DNA of 64,000 nucleotides from Erodium maritimum. Taxonomy: Eukaryota; Streptophyta; Magnoliopsida; Geraniales; Geraniaceae. This document shows positions 38,344-50,674 of this stretch, one piece after another. Where the stretch lies: NCBI GenBank assembly GCA_963921825.1, contig OY997589.1, positions 42,232,638-42,296,637 of the forward strand, in the 5' to 3' direction. Every line of letters starts with the position of its first letter. The first letter of the stretch is position 1. Both the position numbers and the translations under genes were made by a program. The notes below the pieces were generated by a model. The model did no database searches. It was given only the letters and a program-made list of their open reading frames with translations, and had not been told where the DNA came from.

Positions 38344-38559
38344 AATGGAGGTGTGTTGTGCGATTTAAACTTGACTGTATATCACCATGGCACCTGGAAA
38401 TATGAGATCGGGAATCATCCACCTGGCAGTCTTACGTGGTATCTTTCTAAAATTTTGATTTTTTTGGGAAGTTATTACATGTTTCTTTTATCGGTAAATA
38501 TAAATATGACAATAGACTTCCAAAAGTCCAAAAAGTACGCAGCTTTCTTAAAGGACACA

Positions 38560-40345
38560 ACTGAAACCAAAGATAAAAAGATTACAACAACAAAAAACAC
38601 ATATTACAAGAACCGCCAATAAAGACAAACTTACAAGAAAAGCCAACAAGTGCAACAAGAAAGGCCAGACCACACACCCCGGAACAACCGGGTAAGACAG
38701 CAACCACCAACCAAGAATTGATCACCAAAAAATGCAGACACACCAGTAACACTACTAACCTAATCAGAGTTGTACTAAACTCCTTGTATCATTAGTAACA
38801 CTCAATCCTAGCGAGAAAGAGGGTACCAAAAACGCCGGTGGCCAGGACCACGATCGACAGATACAATATCAGTGAAAAATCACTGAGACACACCACTCCC
38901 AACAAATAAAACGAAAAGATTCAGACCAAGGAACAGCCTTAAGGACTCACCGGCGGCCAACACCAACACCTAAAATCGGCGAGCTCGAACACCAAGCAGC
39001 GGGTCAAGAAGAAGCGAAGCCAATCGAATCAAATGAAAGGGTATGGTGGGAGAGGAATTACCAAACAAAGATCGGTAGCAGCGAGGCACACCACAGAGTC
39101 CAAGAAGTACCCGAATGGTTCAAGCACCAGAAGCAGCTAGAGTAGCTCAACAACGATCCACACCCGCTAGATTGTACAAACCCATCCCACGACCTGAGCA
39201 GGAACTAGTCACCTCCAAAGACCCGAAAGAAGGTCCACCTTCGAAACCGCTTTGCCGAGATCGCAAGATACAGGACAGACGAAGAAGCTCGCACTCAGCC
39301 CTCCGAAACCGAGATTCGGCAAACACCGAAAAGAGGCCCAAAAAGGCAGAGGACCGGTATTTCTACCGAGTACGAGCTCCGAACTCCAAACTGGCAGCAA
39401 CAAGTCAAAACTCTTGAGAAACCTAAACTGAAATGCGAGCTAAGCGTTCCGAAACCAAGACAGGTAACCCCTGACCGACAACAGCAAGGACTCGAAGGGG
39501 AAGGCTTGTAATGATACCGAGCACGATCCAATCCAGACTCCAACAGAGAAGACTCCAAAACCAGCAGAAGAGGTACAGTCTAGCCCAGACCCAAACCAGA
39601 CCAGGGTCCAAACCCAAGTCCAGATCCATACCCAGAACTGAACCTATGCCCAGAACCAGACCTAGGCCCAAGCCTACCCGACCCATCATTGGCCGGCCCG
39701 CGACCCAAACTGACCCACCCGAATCTGAAAGGTCCTGACCCGCAAGAACTGGGCCGAACTCATCAGACCCGGGTCTACCCTACCCAGTCGAAAAAATAGT
39801 CCCTTCGTTCCCGAGCTTGCCGCCCCCAAACCTATCGCCCCTGATCCTCCAACCACGGGCACAACAGCAGCCCACCCGAGAGAACCCGATCTCCTAGCCA
39901 AGAGGACGAGAACAAACCGGCGAGCAACACAGTCCGACGAGCAACAAACTCCGACAAACCAGCAACCACGCGAGAGCCGGGCTTGGACTGAGAACTCTAG
40001 TTGGACGAACAAGAACACCAGGCCAAACTAACAGAATCTGGCCACAACCACAACAAGACGACCTCAGAGAACCACAGACGACAAGAACCCATGCGAGCTC
40101 TGGCCCCAAGAGACATCTGTGTCCATGAAGAAGCCTCAGGCGAGCTTTGGCCCAAAGAGACGTATGTGGCCATGAAGAAGCCCCGAGTTGCAGAAGAAGG
40201 AGGAAGAACGAAGATGAACCGAGCCGGGGATCTGAAAGAGAAGAAGGGAGGGGGAGTAGAGGACGAAGAGGACACCAGCGACGACGTCTATGGCCGGAGC
40301 CAATGACTTCGTCGGCGGGGAAGGGAGCAGGAAGGAAGGGCTTTA
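38560..40345 (-). mobile_element. Putative LINE-derived segment, minus strand
   Basis: The left edge (GATAAAAAGATTACAACAAC near 38573) reads on the minus strand as GTTGTTGTAATCTTTTTATC, like a LINE 3' region. The plus strand is C/A-rich throughout. Minus-strand frames of 87-110 codons (39295-40275) are low complexity. The phrase CGCCGGTGGCCAG at about 38832 also occurs at 24302 in the LINE with a proven 14-bp duplication, which links the two as one family. Confidence 0.5.
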
Positions 40346-40549
40346 CTGTTGTGACGGCTATAGTTCGTCAAAAGAAAAACCGGGACGGAAGTAATTACAT
40401 GTTGCATTCGCATATCATCGACTTTCAAATTTCAATCATTGATGTTGAGTTTATTTCTCTCTTCGGCTTTTTTGTTGTTAGGGCTCACTTTGCGACATCT
40501 CTAGCTAGCGTGTCGATGACTCCTTCTTGTTATCAACAACGTGTCCTCT

Positions 40550-41930
40550 GATTTTTTTCGGGCCCTCCTTTGCAATCTTGATAGTTGTCGCCCGGCTCAC
40601 CTCTACATCAATCGAACTTCCGGTCTCGAAGCCCCTTGACCTCCTCGTCTCGAATCATCTATCTTGATCATCCTTTGTCGTCTCTAAAGCCGTCATCGAC
40701 GTATCAACCTCCTTGTCCTCCACCAATGCCTCCTCCCTGGTCGATCTCCCGATTCTGTGTCGACATGATCCTTTGGTTCTTTTTTACTGTCTTTATATTT
40801 TCCTTTTTGCAAGGTTCAGCTACATTGAAATTCGCGAGTCCAGGTTTACTAGTAGTCCTCAAGGCGCAAATCCTCCTCTACTTACTGTTGAGTTAAAGTT
40901 CGACCGTACTTATTCACGGAAAAAAGAGTCTTTCCCATGGGATTAAACAACGTTTAGGCACCATCTTGAGCGGTTCTTCACAATTTGGCTTTACTTTTCA
41001 GTTTTCATGTCTGTTATCTATAAACTGTGACTTTTATTTCGTAAAAAGATTATTTGTCCGTCCTTTGAAAGTCATTTGTGGCAACAATGATTTGTCGTAG
41101 AGTTTGTTGAAAAGGGACCTTCGGGGACATAATATATGTACTGACTCTTTTATTATATAGAAAATAAGTCTAAGAGACTATGGTTTCTCCCTTAGTTGTC
41201 GTTGCCCTCTCATTATGGCCTCCCTACCTGATATCGTCGTCGTCGCCGCTAACCCACCTTCCTTGGGCCACCATCCTCTCAAACGAAGAGTCTTCCCCTC
41301 CTTCCCTTAGATGTTCTCATTTTATGGTGAATATCATGTACGGATATCGTCTCTCCCTATCGACAGTGTCTTCCATGCGGCGACCACCAGAAGGCAACGA
41401 TTGAAGAAGGATCGGTAGCTATCCGGCCAGTGAGTTTGGGATCCGGGGGGCGGGACGGTAAAAAAGTGTCACTCCACGACACCCTAGGTCAGGTTATCCC
41501 GGTGAATCAAGACTAAAGATCTATAGTCGCAGAATGCCTCACCACGAAAGTTATGGATCTCAAAAGAACTGGCATCGCTTACTCTTTAAGGAGTAGAAGC
41601 TTGGTGGCCTACCCATCATGATCCGGGGGCGGTTTTGCATGATATGTCTTGGAGAAGCAAAGATGCATCATAGTTGTTCTCTCGCTTTAGTTTATTTCAT
41701 TTTTATTTAAGTTAATTTACTTTGGTTTTTCATTTTGTCAAGGGTAGGACGTAGGAATTATTTATCTTTGTATAAGATGAAAATTAGAGTACTTCAATGG
41801 GTCTAAGATTGTCGGGTCACCTACGGGAATCCCAGATTTATTCTAGTACCCAAGGCTTATCTTTGTAATGTTTGGTTGGCATGATTAATACAATTTCCTC
41901 GTCGCATGTTTCAAAAAAAAAATATATCTA
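40550..41930 (+). mobile_element. Possible LINE 3' region, plus strand
   Basis: A long untranslated-looking stretch ends in GTTTCAAAAAAAAAA near 41909-41922, after a TGATTAATACAATTTCC block typical of LINE tails. Upstream (40585-41404) are Ser/Pro/Leu-rich open frames without recognisable domains. No target-site duplication was found, so it is tentative. Confidence 0.35.
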
Positions 41931-42984
41931 CTTCATCATTTTTCCATTCTTAATCTGACTTGTGCTTCCCTCTCTTCAGTCTCTAATCGTAATTGTTGAC
42001 AATTATTGTATGTTCAATTATAAGAGTTGTCGTAGGTTCCTTTTTCTTCTCATTCTCATCTTCCTCCTCCTCTTCCCCTTCTCCTTTTTTTTTCTCTCTC
42101 CCCATCGCCTTCACGCTTGTCATGTCGTTCGTGGTTCTTGGCCGGAGATTCGAGCTTCGTCTCTGAAACTTCGATGGCGAGTTGTGCACCCCAAGCTTTG
42201 TTGACGTCGTCCACCTTGCTTGGGGCGTTGACGCCCTGAGAACTAACTCACAAAAAGGGTGCGGCAAGCCCACTGGTTGTTAAGTATTATTTTAGTTTAA
42301 GTTTCGTTTATCGTACCCAATGGAGAAGTAAAACAAGCACTCAATTTAAAATCTGTTACTTAAGCTGTCTTGAAAATCTATAGTTTTGGTTTTGGAAATT
42401 CAAATAATATGATTAAATATAACCTAAAGTGAATCGTAATCAAGTAAGAAACAAAATCTCATAGTTGATGTGAAATTCAGAGTAAAAAGCGGTCTAGGGC
42501 TTTAACGAGGTTACAATATGACGATTAATTCGAAGGGATCCGTGTTTACATGTACAGACAAGAACAATTTAATAGAAACAGAAGTTCTCTCAACTAGTCA
42601 TAAACATCTCAGGATCAATTTAAGACTCTATTATAATCTAATTGCCTAGTTATTCCTATTATATGTGTAGAGAGATATAAAGTGTTATGATTCGTGAATT
42701 TCTCTATCTTTCGGGATTGTAATCCTATTGCTATTGCACTCGTGTTAACCTAACTGTAATAGAGACTAGATTTAAACCCGACTTACTTAATCCGTAGTCA
42801 TTTTATAAATTCTCATTACACAATTGTTAAATGCTAAAACCTAATCTTCTATCAATTAATTGATCAATTTGACAAAACATTAAGTTCAAATCATGCAAGC
42901 ATCAATCTAAATACGAATTGCACAAAGTAAACACGAAACCTTTGAAATAATTCGTCATATTTTTCCTCTATCCTTATAAAATCA
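41931..42984. other. No gene recognised
   Basis: A CT-rich patch (42040-42260) with short overlapping frames on both strands, then AT-rich sequence. No domain, terminal repeat or tandem array was seen. Confidence 0.4.
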
Positions 42985-45900
42985 TATCTAAGATCATCTC
43001 TTGTAGGCTCAATCAAGTGATGGATTGTCTTGTTCGTGATGAGCAGACTAGCTTCATATATGGGAGACAAGTAATAGATGTCATCCTTGTGGCTTTAGAA
43101 GTTGTTCATTATATTAAAGCAACTAAACAAAAAGAAGTCATTTTAAAGCATATTTTGAAAAGGCCTTTGATAAGGTGAGTTGGAGCTTCATCTTGCAAGT
43201 TTTGACAAGAATGGGTTTTGGTACTAGATGGAAGATCTGGATCATATCATGCTTGAGTGCTCATGTTTCAGTATTGATCAATGGATCCCCAAGTCCTGAT
43301 TTTTAAATGAGTAGAGGCCTTATATAAGGATGTGCTATTTCACCCCTCCTTTTTGCTATAGTTGCTGAGGGCTTAAATTAGATAATGAAAGAAGGGATTC
43401 AAGCCAATTTATTCAGAGGGATCCAATTTCATCCTCATGGCCCCTCTATCTTTCATCTGCAATTTGCAGATGACACAGTCCTTTTTCATACAAGCTCAGC
43501 TGAATAGTGCCTTGTGCCTCAAGTTTGCCCTCTCCATGTTTCATCTTGCTTCATGCCTAGTTGTAAATTATGATAAATCACTCCTCATTCCTCTAAATCT
43601 AGAAGAATCTGAAGAAAGAAAAAAAATGGCTTGAAGCTTTGGAATGCTTAGTGGGTTCTCTACCCCTTACATATCTAGGATTCCCACTAGGAGCTAATCC
43701 TAAAAGATTAATTTCTTGGGATCCTATAGTCAGTAAATTCAAAGCTGCCCTGAGATTATGGCAAGCTAAGCAGCTATCTTTGGGAGGCAGAATAACTCTC
43801 ATCAACTGCACACTTAGTGCCCTCCTACTTTATTATTTCTCCATCATCAGAGCTCCAAAAGGAGTTATTAAATCTATGAAGTCTTGGCAAAGAAGATTTC
43901 TCGGGTATGACAACTCAGAAGCAAAATATTTCAGAGTTAGTTGAGGTAAAGTGTGCAGACCAAAAAGAGGAGGGCTTGGTATACATAATGTATCTAAGAT
44001 GAAAATTGCTCTATTAGCTAAATGGTGGAGGAGGTTTGCTCTAGAAAAGAAATCCTTGTGGAAATTGGTGATTTGTAGCAAATTTGATTGGAATTCTTCA
44101 GAATAGGATCTCTCTTCATTCTTTGAGATTGGAAGTTAGATCCTAACGAGTCATATCTTGGCTCTTAATGCATACCCTTTATTTTCTGATCTCTTTGGCA
44201 TCAAAGGCCTTAGTTGGAAAATTAGCAAAGGTGATAGAGTTTTCTTCTGGATTGATGTGTGGTGGGGTGATTTGGCCTTCAAATTTTTATTTCCCAGACT
44301 ATTTTTATTAGCTCAAAATAAATAGTTGTTGATCTCAGAAGCTTGGTCAGATAGTGAATGGGATCTCAATTTCAGATCAAATCTTAGGGGGAGAGCTCTT
44401 AGCGACTGGCTTAATCATCAACAAATTCTTCAAGGAGTTGGCTTCCAAATGATTCTCAGTCAAGAAATTATACACATTAATTAGATAATCAATCCTCTGC
44501 CAATGTGATCAATGCTAAATGGACTAATGTAATTTGGATATCTAATATTCCTCCCAAGATCTCTGCATTATGTTGGCTTGCATGTTTAGATGTTATTCCC
44601 TCTAAATGCTTCTTAGACTCTACATGCCTTTCTTTCAACCTACAAGGTCTTAGCTGCTCAATTTGCAATATTGACTTGGAAGATGGCTCTCATGTTATTC
44701 TGTACTGCTCAAGGCCTTGGAATGTCTCGTGCTTTATTCTATATTGGTGGGGGCTGGCTTGGATAGTTCCTGGGTCAGTCAAAATCCTATTCTCATATTG
44801 GGCTTCTCTAGTTAGTTCAAAATATAAGAAGAGCTGGAATAAGATCCCACATATTGTATGTTGACAATTATGGCTAGCTAGAAACAATAATGTTTTCAAC
44901 AATACTAATACTTCAGCTGAGGAGATTTTCAGTAACATCCTAAATCAATCCTATAGTTGGGAGTGTGCATCTTTCAAAGCTTCAAATAGATATTTTTCTT
45001 TCAATTCTTGGTTGGCATCCCCAAGGACTTCCTATTCTTGGAAATCATCCTCTATGAGGTCATCAAATTATCTGTAGGTGCTCTCTTACTCTTGTTAGGT
45101 CTCGAGGTGGGGTTGGAGAGGAACCAACTCGCAACGGAAAATCAATGAAAACCAAGAGACGATTAAAACCATGAAACAACTAACAAATAATGGATTCACA
45201 AAAGAAAAATTCAGCATTATTTCTTACCAAAACAAGAACACCGGTTAACGAATGATTGGCTTGAGTCTTCAAGACGCCTACGTATCCACATGGGAATCAA
45301 AGCCACGTAGTTCTTCTCTTTGAGGACTCAAGAACACAAAAATGGAGAAGAAATGTAGTCTTGGCCGAAATTGCTCTTGGGAGGGAGAGAAAATTGTGTT
45401 TCCTATTCTTGTCTTGTGTTTGTTATGTTGAAAAAAGATGACTTAAACATAACAAACCTCATACTTGTCCAACTAAAGGCATGAGACAAGCATGGTGACA
45501 AGTAAGGTGTAAATAGGACAAAGTATGGCAAGACAAGATTGGGTTAGGTGGTGAATCACCAACACCTTAATCCTTGTCTTGCTTACTTAGTACTAATTAA
45601 TCAAGACTTGATTAATTAGTTCCATGGGCCTTGGTAGCATGGGCCTCTTGGAACATGGCCCGTGGCCATTTCCAACGAGCGCCTGTGATTCGCTCATCGC
45701 CTCCAAGCCCGGAAATGTCCAATATTATCCGACGCGATCAATCCCAAGACTCCAAGCCTTGTCTTGATCGTAAAGTCCTACTCACTTATGGGCACATGAC
45801 CCAAAACCCAGTTTTAGTCATGTCTCGAGACAACTCCCTTTTGTCCATTATCCATAAATGTGTCAATGAGTTTCACCCTCCGGTGTGACCCTTAGGTTTA

Positions 45901-47736
45901 TGTCTGTCAATAGATCAACGTAAAATCTCATTTTACTTGATCATATTTAAATGGCAACTAACGAGACTTTAGTATTGCCTGACACTGCATAACGAATCGA
46001 CCCTGTCGATTCTAACCTTTCTATCGTCTATGTCACTATCCTTTTATCTCCGATATCCTGATTGAGCTAAGGCATAGAGCCGTCATCCTTATTATTCTCA
46101 ATTACTGTTCCTTGATATGTGAGATGACTGAATATATGATAACCAGTATCATGTGCATGACCATGCTATTCTTTCAGTCACTCACGATCAAGCGGCCGAG
46201 AACCGATATCTTTCTCATACCTCAGTATGAATGATAAATCCCTTAGCCGTCTTTCGTGTCACTCATGTAGCCCGTCCCTAAGCCAATCTTGGCCGTTATG
46301 GAAGCCCTGTTATGGACAACGTTAGGCTCAGGTCAAACTCAGTTGTTGACTACATAGCGATCACAAAGACTCTTTGGTCTAAGTATACATGACAAGCTAC
46401 GACACTGAATATGTTCATGACTTAATCTATGGCACATATTCAGGGCGGGTCGTCCAATATCATGTCCCACATGATATCTATGATCAGACTCCAGAATCTC
46501 ATTCCAATGACTAACAGAACGTAAGCCATAAAGAGTCATCTTTCATACTAGTCGCTTCTAGTGAAGCTTTGTTGACTAGGGACCCATCGAGTGTGATCTA
46601 TCTCAATCTATGGTTCTATTCGCATTGTGGGCATAAATCAGAGCACACATCGGTATATTATTCCAACACATAAGTAATATAAGCCGTTTTTATTTTATTG
46701 CTAACGATGATATATACATTTGGACATTTAGGATTGAACTACGGGCACTAAGACTAACAACTCTATGGGCGCAATTGTTAAGGAACAGTTGCAGACTGGT
46801 TGCCTTGCATCTCAAGTAACTCTATTTTGGTGTTTATCTTCTCAGATTTGATTGGAACTGCTTTCTCCAATCTTTCATTTAGGGTTGGGAGTTTGGGTGG
46901 TGGTTGGGTTGGTTTAGGTTGCTTTGTGGAGTGTAGAGTCTTAGGTGGTGAGCTGGTGAGCTTCTGGTCTTTTTGTTGAGTGTTATTCACTCTCTTTGTG
47001 AGGTTTCTCTTCTGGTTTCTGGTCTGCTCCTATTGAGATGGTGTGGGGTTTCTCAATTTGGCCTTAGCTATTTAAGGCTTCTTTTTGTGTGGGGGTAGTG
47101 TTTCAGTCTCCTTTTAGGTGAGTGTGTTGTGTCTTGTCCTATTCTGTTTTCTCTTTAGTTCCTTGTAGCTCAGAGGTATTGTGGTGCTCTTTGGTGATGT
47201 GTGTTGTATTGTAGGTGTCTCTTTGATGTTGTTCAATTTGGTTGAGGCGCTCAATGGTTGTCTTTTGTTGTTTTCCCTCCTCCACCCCTGCAAGATCTCC
47301 TCAAATGTCTAAGTTTGATCTGTGACAACTTCCTCTACAGTTCATTGGTGTTGTGTGAGATCCAAGTTGGGTTGATGGGTTGTACAAGTTTGTCCACAAC
47401 CATTTGCTTCTGCATTTTCATCTCATTTCACAATGGAGTGGCTAAAGTTTGGTATCATAATTCAACTGTGCTTGCATTCTCATTGCTCCACTTTGTTGCT
47501 TTGATCCCCTTCGGATGGTCTTGGTGACAATGCTTCTGGTTTGGCTTCAGTTGCAAGTTCAAAACTGTTGTTTGCTCTAAGTCATTAGATTACTAGTGAG
47601 GCAAGAAATTATGTTATTGGGTTAGCATTTGGGTTTTTGGTTGATCTTGTTGATGGTTTTGTTTCAATTATTGTAACTCCTCTTTTACCTCAAGATAGGC
47701 TTAATCTAAATTTGCTTTGCTGATAAAAAAACAAGA
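42985..47736 (+). mobile_element. Broken L1-type LINE, interrupted by a copia solo LTR
   Basis: The left edge holds a degraded SLVGSIK block (near 42998), then reverse transcriptase sequence with DEQTSFIYGRQV (about 43040) and a PLLFAIVAEGLN block (about 43345-43380). The FADDTVLF box is near 43466, and a zinc-binding (zf-RVT) segment with WISNIPPKISALCWLACLD near 44530-44590. Many stops and small deletions disrupt the frame. After the inserted LTR (45093-46759) the 3' region resumes at 46765 and ends TTTGCTGATAAAAAAAC near 47718-47735, the expected LINE tail. The endonuclease part is missing, so the copy is 5'-truncated. No target-site duplication was identified. Confidence 0.82.
45093..46759 (-). 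mobile_element. Solo Ty1/copia LTR, duplication ACTCT
   Basis: This 1667-bp segment is the inverted complement of the LTR at 1156-2843, matching from end to end with scattered substitutions and small indels. It begins TGTTAGGTCTCGAGG and ends AAGACTAACA on the plus strand. The exact 5-bp repeat ACTCT flanks it (45088-45092 and 46760-46764), proving a completed integration followed by loss of the internal region. It lies inside the LINE at 42985-47736. Confidence 0.93.
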
Positions 47737-48493
47737 TTGGCTTGACCTTCCACAGATTAATCCATTATGCTCTCAATGTGCTCTCACTCAATAGATGGGG
47801 ATGAAGAAGAATGAAAGACGACTGATTAATCTTGGGGACCAAACTCTAATTACCAGTATATATAGATTCTAATTAAAACTCATTACTCTAATCAGACCTA
47901 TATCAAGTAGGGAAAATTGATAAACTATGCCTCATAATAGGTCATATTTTTTTCTATAATCTTATAATTCAAAATTGGTAATATATGCCTTTTTTTATTT
48001 ATCAAAACCAAAGTACCATTCCTCAAATTTCTTATATTCTAACAAGTCGTCTAAATCCATCTCTTCTTTGGTCTCTTTCCTTTTCCATTTATTTGGCTCC
48101 AAGTTATATAAGTTAATGACAAGAGTAGATTAATTTTTTAAATTCTAAATAAAAGATGAACTAAACCAAAGACGAAATCTAAAATTTAAACACCCAAATC
48201 TAGAGGTGGGTATTCATCAAATGTGAAAAATATAATATGAAAATAAGATCAGAGCTAAAACAAAACCAATTGAAGAGAAAGAGATATCAGAAGCGAGATG
48301 TGCAGAACAAAAATGCCCAATATGTGTTTGATTGTACATACAAAGAGTTCAATGTTAGAGTAGAAAAAATCATCAAGAGAAAGCATACGCCTTATCTGAT
48401 TTTCCCGAGAAAATTTCATAGCCCTTGATTTTTCCGCAAAAACTTAAAAACCCAAACTTTTGATCTTCGATTCATGATTTTGCGAGAGAGAAG
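47737..48493. other. AT-rich intergenic sequence, possible left end of a Mutator-like element
   Basis: No gene is recognised. GGGAAAATTGATAAACTATGCC near 47912 loosely resembles the inverted complement of the terminus at 48842 and could be a diverged left end. Confidence 0.25.
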
Positions 48494-48652
48494 ATGAGTT
48501 TTGAGCTAAACGATGGAACAAGCTACCAACCATCGGATTCGTGGCTCTACGCCAACAACTGCGGGTTCTTCAAAAATCCGTCGACCATGAATCTCTGGTC
48601 CAAGTACTACATAAAGGTCCATAACAGAGGGGAGCAAGCCAAGTACTCATAG
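48494..48652 (+). CDS. Small open frame of unknown function (52 codons)
   Basis: ATG at 48494, TAG ending 48652. The peptide is aromatic-rich and not low complexity, with SDSWLYANNCGFF (about residues 15-27) and NLWSKYYIKVHNRG (about 33-46), unlike the random frames around it. I do not recognise the family. It lies just upstream of a Mutator-like terminus (48725-48842), so it may be a captured exon fragment. There is no evidence that it is expressed. Confidence 0.3.
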   Translation: MSFELNDGTSYQPSDSWLYANNCGFFKNPSTMNLWSKYYIKVHNRGEQAKYS

Positions 48653-48724
48653 TTTTAGGATTGTAAGACTACTCATAGTTTCAGAATTTCTGAAAAAATG
48701 AACAATAAATGGACGAAAAATGGC

Positions 48725-48842
48725 TGAAATAGGGGATGTTGTTACTAAGTGTTAGTTCGGGCTATGTTTTTGTTACGAAATAACTTTGGGGTATTTATCC
48801 GTTAAATGCATATATCTTGGGGTATGTCAACGTAATTTACCC
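48725..48842. repeat. Isolated Mutator-like terminus
   Basis: GGGGTATTTATCCGTTAAATGC and GTATGTCAACGTAATTTACCC resemble the right terminal repeat of the 4491-6100 element. A convincing partner end was not found. Confidence 0.45.
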
Positions 48843-49022
48843 TTCAATTGTTGTATCCACGATCCAAATGGGTTTGCAAGTTAGCACCCTAAGAGGAGTC
48901 CGTATCAGAGATATTCCATATATATATATGCTTTCAAATGTTACCTATATTCAATTTTGTTAGTTGTTATCTAAATTTAGATCATTAGATCAAATTAATC
49001 CAATGGTTATGAAACCAATGAC

Positions 49023-49506
49023 AGAGAACCGTACATAACTATAACTTTTATTATATTTTTGTAACTTAATAATACTAAGGGAAACTATATCATTTACCAT
49101 TTATTTCACTCTAACCCTAATCCACCCACCTCACACCTCATTTGTATTCACGTTTTTATTTCCCACCCTCATCTTTCTCCGCCTAAACCCGAGTTGTGTC
49201 GTTCACTAGTGAACTTGCCATCGTCCGCTGTGAATGGTCCGTTGTCGGTCTCCCTCGTAGCCATGTCAGAGAACCGTAAATAACTATAACTTTTATTCTA
49301 TTTTTGTAACTTAATAACTCGAAGGGAAATTATATCATTTACCATTTATTTCACTCTAACCCTAATCCACCCACCTCACACCTCATTTGTATTTTATTCC
49401 CCACCCCAGTATCTCGCTGCCCAATCCTGAGTTGTGCCGTCCACCAGTGAGCTTGCTATCGTCCATTGTGAATGGTCCCTTGTCGGTCTCCCTCGCAGCC
49501 ATGTCA
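49023..49506. repeat. Tandem duplication, 245-bp unit, two copies
   Basis: Copy 1 (49023-49267) and copy 2 (49268-49506) both begin AGAGAACCGTA and share ATCATTTACCATTTATTTCA, CCACCCACCTCACACCTCAT and TCGGTCTCCCTCG, with a few substitutions and one small indel. The unit includes an ACCCTAATCCACCC pyrimidine-rich stretch. Confidence 0.9.
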
Positions 49507-49719
49507 CTCTTCTACTCCATGTCGTTCTAAACGTGAAGAAGAAGCCTACTTAGTCGTGGGATGTACAGATTTGCCCCTTGTGAAGCCGCCTGATTTACTC
49601 GATTAAGTCCGCGGATCTAGCCTCGGTTCTCCTCGTGAACGGTAGTTGCAGAGCTAGGACCCAGCCTTGCCCAGATCTGAAATGGGAAGGGTTTCTCGTC
49701 TCAGGCCGAATATGCAGCT

Positions 49720-49742
49720 CCCCCCCCCCCCCCCCCCCCCCC
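49720..49742. repeat. C homopolymer, 23 bases
   Basis: An uninterrupted run of 23 C after TATGCAGCT. The same length as the G run at 20114-20136. Confidence 0.95.
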
Positions 49743-50674
49743 GCCGCACTCCTATGCAAGGTTCTAAAAGTCGCTAGACGCTAGTCGGGCGATTATGGCC
49801 TTCAGGGATTAATCGGGGACTTGTCAGATTTGTATTTTTCTATTTTTTTTAATTTTTAATAGGTATATTACTATATATATAAACAAATTATGAACTTCCT
49901 TGTATTAAAAATGGTAAAAAAAATATTTCAAATACCTAAAAAAAATAACACCAAACAATTTAGAAGCACAACCTCTAATATCACCAACAACGAACAACTC
50001 TGGACAACCATCTAATTATTGTAATTTAGTAACTATAATATGCAAAAAAAATCTAGGCGCCAAGTCGGGTTGGCTAGGCACAAAATAGGGCCTAGGTAGC
50101 GTCCAATCAGGATTTTTAGAACATTTCTCCTAGGTGAGAAGCCTTCGTCCTCGTGCATACAAAGCCGCCTTCCTCGCACATAGAAGCATCGTCTAACCGT
50201 CATTCTCGCGTAGACACTATCATCGTCCCGAGCTGGTACAGGTCCAAAAACCACCGTGATCAATGAAGCTGAGAAACAAGGCTGGTTGCGATCCTGGGCT
50301 TCCTCTCCTTGTCGGAATAAATGGAGCTATGGGTCGTGTTATACTCTTCTACAGGTTCCCACGACCGTTGCAACCACTCAAGATAATCTCGATCCTTTGA
50401 AAATCGCAAGGTTTGTTGCTGCTCTCCACCGCACGGGGACTTAAGGTGTTCTCTAACGAGTTAAAGTTGCAGGTCCGGGTTTTGGTGTTGGGTGGTCGGT
50501 ACTAGGTGACACTTAATATTTTGAATTTAATTTCATTTTAGTGTTAGAATTTTCCTATTCACTTGCATGTCTGATTTTACTTTCTTGTTGCATTATGCTC
50601 CTTGATTTTTTCCTGTTGTGACAAAATCAAGAATTAGCTATGTTTGGGGTATTCTTGGTTTGTTTTTGATGCAA
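49743..50674. other. No gene recognised
   Basis: Mixed sequence with short frames (for example 50033-50263 minus, 50256-50444 plus) lacking any recognised domain. Confidence 0.4.

Noticed and set aside
39115-39738. Plus-strand Arg/Pro-rich frames
   Set aside because: They arise from C/A-rich composition of the putative LINE segment and have no recognisable domain.
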